Part shown: one piece after another, positions 27,032-36,747 of the stretch
How the letters are laid out: each line of letters begins with the position of its first letter
Numbering within the stretch: the stretch's first letter is position 1
From: Niebla homalea
Taxonomy: Eukaryota; Ascomycota; Lecanoromycetes; Lecanorales; Ramalinaceae
Direction: 5' to 3'
DNA: 64,000 bases
NCBI GenBank assembly: GCA_019925105.1
Contig: JAHGAU010000011.1
Span: 1,178,001-1,242,000, forward strand
Program-made: the position numbers and the translations under genes
The notes under the pieces: model-generated
The model's input: the letters and a program-made list of their open reading frames with translations, nothing else
Databases searched by the model: none
What the model was told of the DNA's origin: nothing

Positions 27032-28040
27032 AAATTATTTAATAGCTTAAAAACGCTTTTAAAGAGTACTTCTGTTTAAAAGAATTAAGGCATATTATAT
27101 ATTATTTAAATATAAATATTATACGTAATCGATTTAATTATTTAATTTATATTACTTAATTAACTTATATTAAATAATTACTAAAATAAATAAACATAAA
27201 ACTTTATTTTAATAAGGGACTATATATACCGATAATAAAAAGTATAGTCTTAAAGTGAATATTTAAAGGATATAAGGTAATAAAAATAAAGTAAAAGCTA
27301 TATATATTTTTTATAAATATTTTATAATAAATAATTTAAATAATATAATTTAACGTTCTTTTTTCTATTAATAAATTAAGAAGCTTTATTATAAACTTAA
27401 TAATTATTTATATTAACGTAATTAAACGTATAGTTAAATACTTTAACTTAAGCTATAATATTAATATACGTTATAAATTTATTAAGGGAAAGAGTAAAAA
27501 GCTCGTTAACTATATAAACGTATCCTATATTAACGTTAAAGAGACGTTTTAATTTATATTAAATTATATTTTTTAATATTAAAACGGATTTATTTCGGCT
27601 TATTTTTATTAATAAAATACCGTAATTATCTTATTAACTAAATCTGAATATAATATGGCTTATAAAGCTATATAAAAAAACTCTTTTCCTTAATTTATTT
27701 CTTTATAAAATAAGGTACTTTAATAACGATATATATCCCGTTATCTTATAAATTAATAATTAAGTAACCATATGGATTATTAATAAATTATCCGATTATA
27801 TTCTTATTAAATATATCCGGAATTACTATTATATAATTTATAAAACAACAATTAAGATTAAGGAACTTACTTTTAAATAAGTTTTATTTAAAGAATAAGC
27901 AGCGGATATATTTATTAAACCATTTAAATAAATAGAATTTATCTTTACTTATAAATTATTAAGTTTATACGTTATATTAAAATATAAATAATAATAAATA
28001 AAGTAAATTACCAGTATTACCATTATTATTATTAAAGGAA

Positions 28041-28228
28041 TATTGGAGTATTAATAACTCCTTATAGTGTTATCCAGTATATATATATATTAACTTAGAA
28101 GTATTATATATATTAAAGCACCTGGCCGTATATCTCAGAACGGCCGGGATCCTTTGGAGATAGATTTGCTCTTCCTGCATACACCTAGATAACTGAATTA
28201 ATGAATACGTTGCATACCAATAACATCA
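28041..28228 (+). repeat. 3' LTR of the Copia element (188 bp)
   Basis: It is the same length as the 5' LTR and ends AATAACATCA, followed by the target duplication ctttt. Its last 70 bases are almost free of RIP. Confidence 0.9.
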
Positions 28229-28233
28229 CTTTT

Positions 28234-30170
28234 ACCATCTTGGACTTTGGCTGCGCAGAGCAGGGACGTAATCCAATGGGATTCTGGCATTATCAAAGAA
28301 GGGATCGCGCAGCCCCCTCCTCCTCCTTCGTTGGGTTATAAACGCTGCGCTGCGATACGGCGGCTGATGAAGCAATAGTAACGTTGCTTAGAGGGAGTGT
28401 CTCGTTCTTCTCTGCTATCTCGTACTTCTCTCCCATCTCGTACTTTGCCTGGGTAGAGCTGGGACGTTGATGCTTGATCCCAGGGACGTGATACTTGATC
28501 ACGTACGTATATATATGGTAAAGCGAGGTAAGGAGTTCTTAACACCAGTTGGCGCACCCCCGTGGAGGGAGGGGGATATCGTAGATTTATTGTTTATTGC
28601 TCGGTGGATTTAAGGAAGGCGATCGGATATATATAGTAGGTTTAACGATATATCCGTAACGCATAATATATAAGATTAAGGTATTAATTAATATATTTTT
28701 TAATAATATTATTTAAAAATAATATCTTATTTTTCTTTATTATTTTATATTTTACCTAAATAAAGCCTAAGTACGTAATACTTAATCACGTACGTATATA
28801 TATGGTAAAGCGAGGTAAGGATTTCTTAATACCGGTTAACATACCCCCTGTGGAGGGAGGGGGATATCGCAGATTTATTATTTATTACTCGGTGGATTTA
28901 AGGAAAATAATTAAATATATATAGTAATAAATAGGTTTAATAATATCCGTTAAGCATAGCTATATAGGATTAAGGTATTAATTAATATGTTTTCTAATAA
29001 TATTATTTAGAGGTAATATTTTATTTTCCTTTACCATCTTATACTTTACCTGGGTAGAGCTTAAGTACGTGATCTTTACTTTTAAGTACGTACGTATATC
29101 GTAAAGCAAAGTGAGGATTTCTTAATACGGGCTATTATATACGCGTAGAGGAAAAAATATAGCGGATTTATTATTTATTATTAAGTGGATTTAAGGAAGG
29201 CAATCGGATATATATAATAATAAATAAGTTTAATAATATCCGTTAAGCGTAGCTATATAGGATTGGGGTATTAATTAATATGTTTTCTAGCAATATTACT
29301 TAAAGGTAATATCTTATCTTTCTCTGTTATCTCGTACTTTAACTGGTTAGAGTAGGGACGTTGGTGCTTAATCCCAGGGACGTAATCCACGTATATAGTA
29401 AGGCGAGGCGAGGATTTCTTGATACCGGCGGGCGCATCCCCATGGAAAGGGAGATATGGGGAATTTTATTGTTTATTGCTAAGTGGATTAAAGGAAGGCG
29501 ATCGGATATACGTAATAAGTTTAACGATATATCCGTAACGTATAATATATAAGATTAAGGTATTAATTAATATATTTTTTAATAATATTATTTAAAAATA
29601 ATATCTTATTTTTCTTTATTATCTTATATTTTATTTAATTAAAGCCTAAGGATATAATCCTGGATTACGTACGTATATATATGGTAAGGCAAGGAGTTCT
29701 TAATACCGACTGACCGCACCCCTGTGGAGGGAAGGGAGGAGATATGGGAAATTTGTTTGTTGCTCGGTGGATCTGAGGAAGGCGATCGGATATACGTAGT
29801 AGGTTCAACGATATATCCGTAAAGCGTAACTATATGAGATTGGGGTATTAATTGACATATTTTCTATTAACGTTGCTTAAAGGTAATATCTCGTCTTTCT
29901 CTACCATCTCGTACTTTGGCTGGGTAGAGCCTGGGTACGTGATCCTGGATCACGTACGTACGTAGATGGTAAAACGAGGATTTCTTGATACCGGCTGGCC
30001 GCACCCCCGTGGAGGGAAGGGAGGAGATATGGGAAATTTTGTTTTCTGTTGCTCGGTGGATCTGAGGAAGGCGATCGGGATATACGTCGTGATAGATAGG
30101 TTCAACGATATATCCGTAGAGCTAGCTATATGAGATTGGGGTATTAATTGACATGTTTTTCGAAAAACAG
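28234..30170. repeat. Satellite array, six tandem units of about 281-297 bp, with a RIP gradient
   Basis: The anchor GG(A/AG)TTTCTT recurs at 28532, 28819, 29115, 29412, 29693 and 29978, giving periods of 287, 296, 297, 281 and 285 bp. Each unit carries a GTGGAGGGAGGG-like block, TTTATTGCTCGGTGGAT, CGATCGGATATA, CTATATGAGATTGGGGTATTAATT and CTCGTACTTTG(G/C)CTGGGTAGAG. The first and last units are G+C-normal and the middle ones are strongly A+T-shifted. A short inverted repeat (tacgtgatc, ctg, gatcacgta; 29936-29956) recurs in the units. Small open frames here (28293-28557, 29361-29552) follow the repeat and are not believed to be genes. The array abuts the first gene island. Confidence 0.9.
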
Positions 30171-30193
30171 TTAATGTACATAACAGCAGGATA

Positions 30194-31947
30194 TTAGTAG
30201 GTTGCGGCCGACAGAAAGAAGCTCGCAACATGTATATGATGCAATGGAAAGGGAACGACCTCCTTTCCTTCTCCGTCCAGGCTCTCGATGTGTGTGTGCA
30301 AGCGCAATGCCATCCATCCCCTATGCCAGTTCCTCCTCATCCACGTCCATTCCATCTTCTCCTGCCTCTTCTTCCTCATCTGCTTCATCCCCCTCCTCCT
30401 CTCGAGGCCAAATGTTTCCGCCAGATGGTTCCTTACCCCATCTCCCAATCGTTCCGCACCACTGTCCCTCGCTCTCCTCTTGAGCTTCAGTCGGGTCAAA
30501 TTCTGAACGCCGGCATCGTGCGGCGTGCCCGAAAGAGTCATTCGGCCGAGGCTAATTCCACAGGAGAAGAATCATGTCAGTCAATCCTTATCTCTCCTCA
30601 CGTGCCGATCTAACCATGTCGTCCGTCGTGGGGGACAAGCAAGGAGGAGGGAAAGCAGAAAAGGTGAAAAGGCAAAGACTCACAACGCCTCCGTCAACTG
30701 CGGACACAACCAAAACAATGACCCCGTTGTAAACAGATTGCATAGATGCACCAGCCTCTTGCCCCATTTGATGTAATTAGGCACGTGGGACACCATTTCG
30801 TCGACGAGTTCGCTCCTCTTTTCGGCGGTGGTGGTGGTATGATCTTGGTGGTGGGTGTGATAGTAGGCTTCGACCATGGCGTGCGCCTTGCCTTTGGACA
30901 AGCGGCCCTTCTCGCCGAGCACTTGGTCGGCATAGTCGCCAAAAAACAGGATGACGAAGAGAAAGCGGGCGTGGATTATCCAGGATCTGTCGGTGGAGCG
31001 TTTGTTGTAGATGTAGAGGGCCGTGATCCCTTGGAGCTTGTCGGAGATCTGAGGGGATTTGGGGCCCTTGTGCAGGAGGCGGTCAACGTCGTCGAGGAAG
31101 AGGTGGGGGAGCAGCCGGGGTTGTTGCGAATGTGCAAGGCGAGCACGGGGTGCAGCTCCAGTTCTTGGAGGTGGCGGAGAGCTGCCCATGTTGGTGTGCT
31201 CAGCGGTTTGGAGGTTGGAGCTTCTCCTCCTTTTCTTCTTGGTGTCGCCGCTCCATCTTCGGGACCGGACGCCTTCGCCCGGGTGGACCTGCGTAAAGCT
31301 GTGTCGTCGTCCACGTCCGGCCTCTTTCTCTTGACAGTATTGGGGACATTGGTATTAGCGGCACTAGAGCCAAGCGTCCCTGCGCTAGGGTCTTTGTTGC
31401 TGGAGATTTTGGGGGTGGAGGCTTCTTTGGAGGTGGAGGCTTTGGAGGTGGAGGCTTTGGGGCTGGAGGCTTTGAAACTGGAGACGACAGTACTAGAGGG
31501 ATCGATGCCAGGGGCAAAGGCTGCAAGTATATCGCGGACGATCATCTTCTGCCTGTCATCGAAGGCATCTTCCGGAGCCTGCTCGAGATAACGGAGATGC
31601 TGGCCCAAGGTCAGCGGTTGGATCCATGACTGGAGATGAAGAGCCCACCTCTGGGGTGGTCAAGAGACTTATCGCCGTCAACATATCAGACACGTCTTCT
31701 GCGTTTTCAAAAGCCTCCTCCTCATCGACGGTGTAGTGGATTTCTGCAACGGAATGCTGTTGGAAGATGTCTCTGACCCTGGCTTGATTTCCCACCAAAG
31801 TATCCCGCGATAGGCGGATGAGGACTCAAGATTCTTATGGGCGCAAGTTAGCCAGTAAATATAGGCTGAGGATTATGGCAGCCTTACCGCGGGTTTTAGC
31901 ATGGTCTTGAGTGCGGTGACATGCTTTTCGACGATTCTGCTATTCAT
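30194..31947 (-). CDS. Unrecognised multi-exon protein gene, boundaries approximate
   Basis: The family is not recognised. Reading the minus strand, a possible first exon (31947-31888) ends at GTAAGG with a GCTAAC branch site downstream. The next exon (about 31,815-31,650) reads ...RVRDIFQQHSVAEIHY..EEEAF. A 49-nt intron (donor GTGGGC, branch CTGAC, acceptor CCAG) joins it in phase to HLRYLEQAPEDAFDDRQK at about 31,600. There follows a Ser/Thr/Lys-rich low-complexity linker with SKAST repeats and a basic KRKRP segment (possible nuclear signal), then LHPVLALHI. A one-base shift near 31,130 is needed to reach LLPHLFLDDVDRLLHKGPKS and a long conserved-looking segment ending at about 30,690. A GTGAGT donor there and a TTAG acceptor at about 30,556 lead to a basic C-terminal exon whose frame is uncertain. 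It may be an intact gene with a base error or an early pseudogene. Confidence 0.45.
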
Positions 31948-32777
31948 GTTGAGCGTAGAAGTGTGGGCTCACGGAGGAGGAGAGGAAGATGGTCTGAGAG
32001 GAGACTTCTGCTGCTGAATGAATTGGGAATGAACGTGATGCTTAGTGACTTGACTGGCAGTGATGCTTGCAAGACTGGACAGCAGATAGATGAACCAGAG
32101 GGGCAAATGGAGGAAGAGGGGAAAGACCAGGAGAGAGTAGCAAGCAGCCAGAGAGAAAGTTGAAAAAATCAAAAGGCGTCGGTGGGCCCGGGAAAGGACA
32201 TGAATATGCAACATATCACTTTTGTTCAAATTCCAAATCTCTTAAGCCGCAGATCCACCATGTTGGCCCACCCTCGCCACCTTATTTTGGGGTGAATTGG
32301 GCATCCGAGAAAGATCACAACGGAGCGCTCATAGATCGTGATCCCTTCTTACTTCCCCCAGTCAGTCATTTGGATGTCCATGCTCTTTCTTCGACGTCTC
32401 TTCATTTGCAATCGCCTGCCCGCTGAAAAGGATCTGAACAGTAAGAGGGTCGATTCGCGACGGAGAGAGCGTATGAGCTTGAATGGTTACGGTCATTTAC
32501 GGGCGCAGCACGGTTCTCCAGATAGTCAACCCGTCTTGTGGTCATTGGAGACATGGAGTGGAGCGAGGAGCGAGAAGGGAGAAGGGGGACGAAACACAGT
32601 ATTGTAATTCAACTTTTCACAGTAATATTACCAGATTATAATACCGTCATAGTCCCACCCAATATTAATAATACCAAGGCCGTGCCAAGCCTTTCCATCT
32701 TCCAAACCAAACTTCCCTTCTTCCTTTCGACCCCTTCCAATCAAATGCGATCCAGCTATGACAATTGCCCTGAGGCT
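31948..32777. other. Intergenic region, no supported gene
   Basis: Base composition is normal for the island. The short open frames (31921-32163, 32160-32426, 32538-33011 on plus) have no domain, signal or splice support and partly overlap the 3' end of the neighbouring minus-strand gene. The upstream region of the 30.2-31.9 kb gene should lie here. Confidence 0.5.
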
Positions 32778-34108
32778 TCAATCATCATTGGTTGCCGACT
32801 GCCCGACTCCCAGGTGAAGGGCCACCTTCTGCAACTCCCCCTCGACGCCTTTCAGGCTGATCTCTCTCACGTCATGGCTGAGCGGCCCTTCTTCATCATT
32901 TTGGCCCAATCTTTCAAGGAGAGCGACCATAGACACAAGACTCAATCGAACGCCCAACCACGGCCTTCTCTTCTCCTCCAAGATGCCTTCAGCTGCATTC
33001 ACATCTCTTGAGATCTTCTCATGGAGCAGGCGTTGATTCTCCCATGCGATATACGGCTCCTCGGAGCTCCGACTGGCAAGCCAAAAGCGCCAGACGTTGC
33101 CATGGCCGGTTTGCTCACGATCGGCGTCGTGCGCTTGCATCTTGCCCCGGATGCTGTCATCCTCCAGGTCAATTGCACGGACGATTTGATGAAGCATACT
33201 GATAGCTCGGTCGTATTCGTCGAGAATGCCTGCCCCCAGCTCTACCGCTAGGCTTTGTCCATGGTAAACAAGAGCTTGCGCATTGACCACGGCCTGCTCC
33301 GGGTCATGGCTCCTGGCGCCGGCGCAAAGAGTGGGCAGCGTTTGAAAGAGGGTCTTATACACTGCCTCCTCATTCTTGTCGATCTTTTCGAGCTGTCTCC
33401 GTGCCGTGGTCAAGTGTGGCATGACCGTCTCCAGCTCGACCATCTGGGATGCACCGGTCAGACTCTTCGCGGCTGAAATGCGAGTCTGATAGCCAGTTGA
33501 CGATGATAGGTCCCATGCAAGCTTCTCACTCAACTTCGCTGGTTGACCTTCCCCTATCAAGCTGACCGGCTGCGGTTTTGCCTCCTCCAGCGAGAAGAGT
33601 AGGAACGCAATGGTGCATAATATTACAAGCACGCCTACGAGCTCCCCGCAACTGCAACACAGACGTCTCCCTTTCCGGCTCGTTGTTGGCTTGCTGTCAT
33701 GCATTCGGCTTGCTTCCGGCTTGCTGGTATGGCCTGTCTCTGATGCAGCGAGGGTTGCCGCTGTCCGGTTAAGAGCAGCATCATCTACTCCCGCCCGAGG
33801 AGAATCTGCAGACTTCAAGGCCTGCGTCTGTGTGGCTGTGGCTTAGCAGATCCGAGCATTTTCATTGTGATCATCACACCTACCCCGTCCACAGCTGACC
33901 CGTTGCGGGGCCCTCTCCCTCTACCTCCCGAACGATTTGTCGACCCCTCGTCACCTCTTGATGGTTCTGAATACCTCGTCGACTTCCGTCTGCTGACAGA
34001 CTGCTCGAATTCATTGTTATCCGCACCAGCGTGGCACACTTCTACAGGCTTCTCACAGGCTCCACCAAATTCGGCCACGAAATCTGCAAGAGTTGGGCTT
34101 GGAGCCAT
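32778..34108 (-). CDS. Predicted single-pass membrane protein, unrecognised family, two exons, 424 aa
   Basis: The start is ATG at 34108-34106 (MAPSPTLADFVAEFGG). Exon 1 is 34108-33884. A 56-nt intron (33883-33828) has donor GTAGGT, branch TGCTAAG and acceptor CACAG. Exon 2 is 33827-32778, and the two exons join in phase. Upstream of the intron acceptor the exon-2 frame has a TAA, so the spliced start is preferred to the unspliced TTG. The first 125 residues are polar and Ser/Arg-rich. A CCSCGELVG segment then precedes one hydrophobic helix, VLVILCTIAFLLF. The C-terminal 270 residues are helical and charged (coiled-coil-like, e.g. LETVMPHLTTARRQLEKIDK), probably on the other side of the membrane. 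It is divergent to the gene at 34557 across 448 bp. No function is proposed. Confidence 0.72.
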
Positions 34109-34556
34109 TACAAGCACTATGACCAAGGAAAAGAAAGGTTAATGTGACCCAGACGGAGCAGTGTCGATGTGATTATCGGCGAGTCTAAAGACTCCTCTCG
34201 ACGGAAAGGTTTCACTCTTGAAATAAAAGAATTCGTACGCTGAAGGCGTTGTTAAAGGGGAGTCTAAGCAAGTGGACAAGATGGGAAGAATTTGAACAAG
34301 GAAGCTTGAAGTCTAGGCCTACGCAATCAATCGGGGAGAGGGGTTCAAGAGATTTATGACCTACACTAAAGACGAGACATACTTCCCCATCCGGTATGGG
34401 GAAATGATACGAGACATGCCCCCTTCGAATAGGGGAAAAGTGATACCGAAACATAATCTTGTGATCATATCGACAGCACTTAGCTGAGCAATAGGGAGAC
34501 GACGACCTTTCATGTGTACTTCATCAACCTCTTCACCTTGAAGCTCCTCGCCGACC
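34109..34556. promoter_or_regulatory. Shared upstream region of a divergent gene pair
   Basis: These 448 bp separate the start codons of two genes transcribed away from each other. I see no clear TATA box or known regulator site. Short direct repeats CCCATCCGG/CCCTTCGAATAGGGG near 34,385-34,440 are the only visible structure. Confidence 0.45.
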
Positions 34557-35553
34557 ATGGCTAAGCCGCGACATCTCCATTATTACTTGATAGGGTGCAT
34601 GCTTCTGGTATTGGCTATCGAGGCTACCTCGCCAGGTAATTTGCTGCCATCTCTACCATGACTGTTCTTGCTGACGGTGTTTGGACGATCCAGTCCCCAC
34701 GGACGAAACACCCACGGCATCTATATCCTCACCCATCAGACCATTTCGTCCACCTTTAAACCTCTACCAAACGAGACCTCTACCCTCCCAGCCTGTCGAG
34801 AGCAGAGCACCTCATCCTATCAAGAGCAAGACACGACACAAGAACAATCTGGCACAGTTCATCAACCTTTTCACACGCAATCTCGTGGCCTACCTCTATG
34901 ACATCCGCAACAAGCTCCTCCCACAGAATCAGAACCTTACCGGCCCTCTACTCGAGAAAGTGCACTTAAAACTCCTTGCCTATTACACCAATGCTCCCGA
35001 GATCATCAATCAAACCAGCATAGCTAACGTCGTCTTCTGGCCCACCGTCGACCGCATCCAGCATACCCTCCTCCTCAACACAGCCACGCGGATAGCCAGC
35101 CTGACGAATGGGGCAGATGGCTGCTGGGAATGGTACGCCAGTCACCTCTCACAGTTCTTCTCATTTTGCTTCTCTTATCTCACCAACTTCTTCCGCGGTA
35201 TCTTCTTATGGCTCCCCGGCGATTGTCGCCCCCACCAACCAGCGCCCCGCCCCGATAGCGTCCCTGCTACGGACTCTTGGACCTCCTCCCTCTACCTCTA
35301 CAAGGGGGAGGCGCCGAAAGCCGAAGACTCCTCCACCACCATCCTTGTCCGCATTCTCAGATTCTTCGGGATCCTCTGGTTCTACAACACCATCATGCGC
35401 TTGGTCTGGGTGCTTCTCGTCGTGGTGGCGGTGGCCGGGGTGTCGCTGGTATGTGTGGCTATCGGATTTGCCGTTTATGGAGTGGTGAGGTGCTGGACGT
35501 TGCTGTGGAGGGTGGGAAGGAATATCGGGGCCTTGGTCATTGGCGGGGCTTGA
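34557..35553 (+). CDS. Predicted secretory-pathway membrane protein, unrecognised family, two exons, 312 aa
   Basis: The start is ATG at 34557. Exon 1 (34557-34635) encodes MAKPRHLHYYLIGCMLLVLA, a signal peptide or signal anchor. The 58-nt intron (34636-34693) has donor GTAATT, branch GCTGACGG and acceptor CCAG, and joins phase 1 to exon 2 (34694-35553). Without this intron the frame would start only at a TTG and lose the signal. After the signal come a Pro/Ser/Thr-rich stretch, a KSKTRHKN basic patch and a segment with N-glycosylation sequons (NLT, NQT). An aromatic SQFFSFCFSYLTNFF segment follows, and then one or two strong C-terminal membrane helices (LVWVLLVVVAVAGVSLVCVA). It is divergent to the 32.8-34.1 kb gene, which also encodes a membrane protein. 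No known family is recognised. Confidence 0.7.
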
Positions 35554-35807
35554 GAAAAGGAACGCGGGGCAGGAGGGAGAGAGTGAGGAAGTAAGCGTGG
35601 AGAGCAAAGGTGGTAATTAGGAGCGGGGAAGGCGCAATTCCGGGGAGCGGCCTACAATATTCTTTTTTTCCCCCTTAACTAGTAGATGCAATCAATATAC
35701 TTTCCCACAGAAATTGAGTCTCTTATCCAGTAAATTTCTAGCGATCTTAACAGGGACCTTCAGTATAACCTTATTGCTAATTTGACTATTTAAATAAGCG
35801 TTAAGTA
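35554..35807. other. Transition from gene island to AT-rich DNA
   Basis: Composition drops from normal to A+T-rich at about 35,660. A T-rich stretch (tattctttttttcccc) near 35,660 could serve as 3' end signal for the preceding gene. No gene is seen. Confidence 0.4.
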
Positions 35808-36350
35808 AAAAAGCAGTTAAAGCCTTAAGTTTACCCTTTAATCCGTACTTTCACCTTACCTCAATAATGTTCCTCTATTTTATTGTTACGGCACAGGCAT
35901 AAGGATTTCTATTCACAACATTCCGTCCCTCTTAGAAGGGACGGAATACTTATGTAATATATTAATAGTAATAGACCCGGGGATTACCCGGATTACCTTG
36001 GGTAATAGTTGGGAGCGTTCTCCCAACTCCATTATCTAATTTTTATCTAAATACCATTATTGCCATAGCTATATTATAATAAAAAAGCATTTACAGCCTT
36101 AATTTCACCATTCAATCCGTAATATTACCCTACCTTAATAATATTCCTTTATTTAATTATTACAGTATAAGCATATAGAGTTATATTCACAATATTCCGT
36201 CCCTCTCAGAAGGGACGGAATGCTTATATAATATACTATAGTAGTAGTCCCGGGGATCACCCGATTACCTTGGGTAGTTGGGAGTATTCTCCCAACTTAG
36301 TTATTCAATAATAATTATATACTTTATATTTAAATAATATTATTGCTATA
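35808..36350. repeat. Tandem direct duplication (period about 274 bp) carrying two conserved hairpins per unit
   Basis: Unit 1 starts with aaaaaagcagttaaagcc near 35,808 and unit 2 with aaaaaagcatttacagcc near 36,085. Each holds hairpin 1 (35920-35947 and 36194-36221), with 11-bp arms ATTCCGTCCCT/AGGGACGGAAT around a 6-nt loop. About 60 bp further each holds hairpin 2 (36008-36027 and 36277-36296), with 8-bp arms GTTGGGAG/CTCCCAAC. Arms stay G+C-rich and unchanged while surrounding sequence is A+T-shifted. A TGTTACGG start and CCCGGGGAT blocks resemble fungal LTR sequence, so tandem solo LTRs are a possible explanation. Confidence 0.7.
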
Positions 36351-36474
36351 GCCACTTAATTAATTATAAATATTAAGCTCCGGAACTCGACGATAACGGA
36401 GTTAATAAGCCTATTAAGTCTTAATTAAAAAAGAGACGAAGCTCTATAGGTACTTTTAGTAAGAAGGTAAAAGG

Positions 36475-36747
36475 TTGGCGCATCCAGTCCGTAAGCTCGA
36501 GGCGTATAAACGACTACAGTTAGTCCAGCGTAGGAAGACTAATGGAACTCAGAAGTTTAAATTATTATACTTTCCCAAGGAGATTTGGAAAAAAGGCAGC
36601 AGGATATATAGGCAAAACAAAGACGTATTCAACTCGGCTATAGTAAAATTGTCGAGGATCTTAAGGGCGAGTGGAGAAAGCCTTTATGCATTAAATAAGG
36701 CCTATAGATCCCCAGACCCTTTACGGCGTAGCGTATATTCTACTTAA
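36475..36747 (+). pseudogene. Remnant of an unrecognised basic protein, about 90 codons
   Basis: An open stretch without ATG reads KLEAYKRLQLVQRRK, FPKEIWKKGSRIYRQNKD and IVKLSRILRASGE, lysine/arginine-rich and helical. Immediately upstream the same frame is broken by TAG TAA, positions where CAG/CAA would fit. It lies in A+T-rich DNA, so it is probably the last part of a decayed gene or transposon protein. No family is recognised. Confidence 0.35.

Larger units (their letters stand above)
21170..28228 (+). mobile_element. Ty1/Copia LTR retrotransposon, RIP-degraded, interrupted by LINE E
   Basis: Identical-length 188-bp LTRs bound the element and ctttt is duplicated at 21165-21169 and 28229-28233. 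The sequence just inside the left LTR (21358-21369, agttataagccc) fits, allowing RIP, a primer site complementary to the anticodon half of initiator tRNA-Met, the priming mode typical of Copia elements. The degraded interior reads in Copia order: a zinc-knuckle-like segment near 22,260, a DSGSDS-like protease motif near 22,550, and a reverse transcriptase with a YVDD relic (IYINDILII) at about 24,860, followed by the rest of RT and RNase H after the LINE insertion. Subtracting LINE E and its duplication leaves about 4.93 kb, normal for the family. No frame is intact. Confidence 0.9.

Noticed and set aside
28293..29552. Short ORFs in the satellite array
   Set aside because: They recur with the repeat unit, differ in frame between units, and have no domain or splice support.
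28234..30170. CRISPR-like array or ribosomal spacer
   Set aside because: Units are about 290 bp without spacers, the genome is eukaryotic, and no rRNA sequence flanks the array.
30202..30613. Plus-strand Pro/Ser-rich ORFs around 30.2-30.6 kb
   Set aside because: They oppose the minus-strand gene's last exon, where an AGG/AAG/GAG-rich tract reads as Pro/Ser/Leu on the other strand.
30746..31591. 281-codon plus-strand ORF
   Set aside because: It is the complement of the minus-strand gene, whose splice sites and low-complexity linker explain the open frame; it has no independent support.
35206..35607. Minus-strand 133-codon ORF
   Set aside because: It is antisense to the 34557-35553 gene, which has a signal sequence and an in-phase intron.
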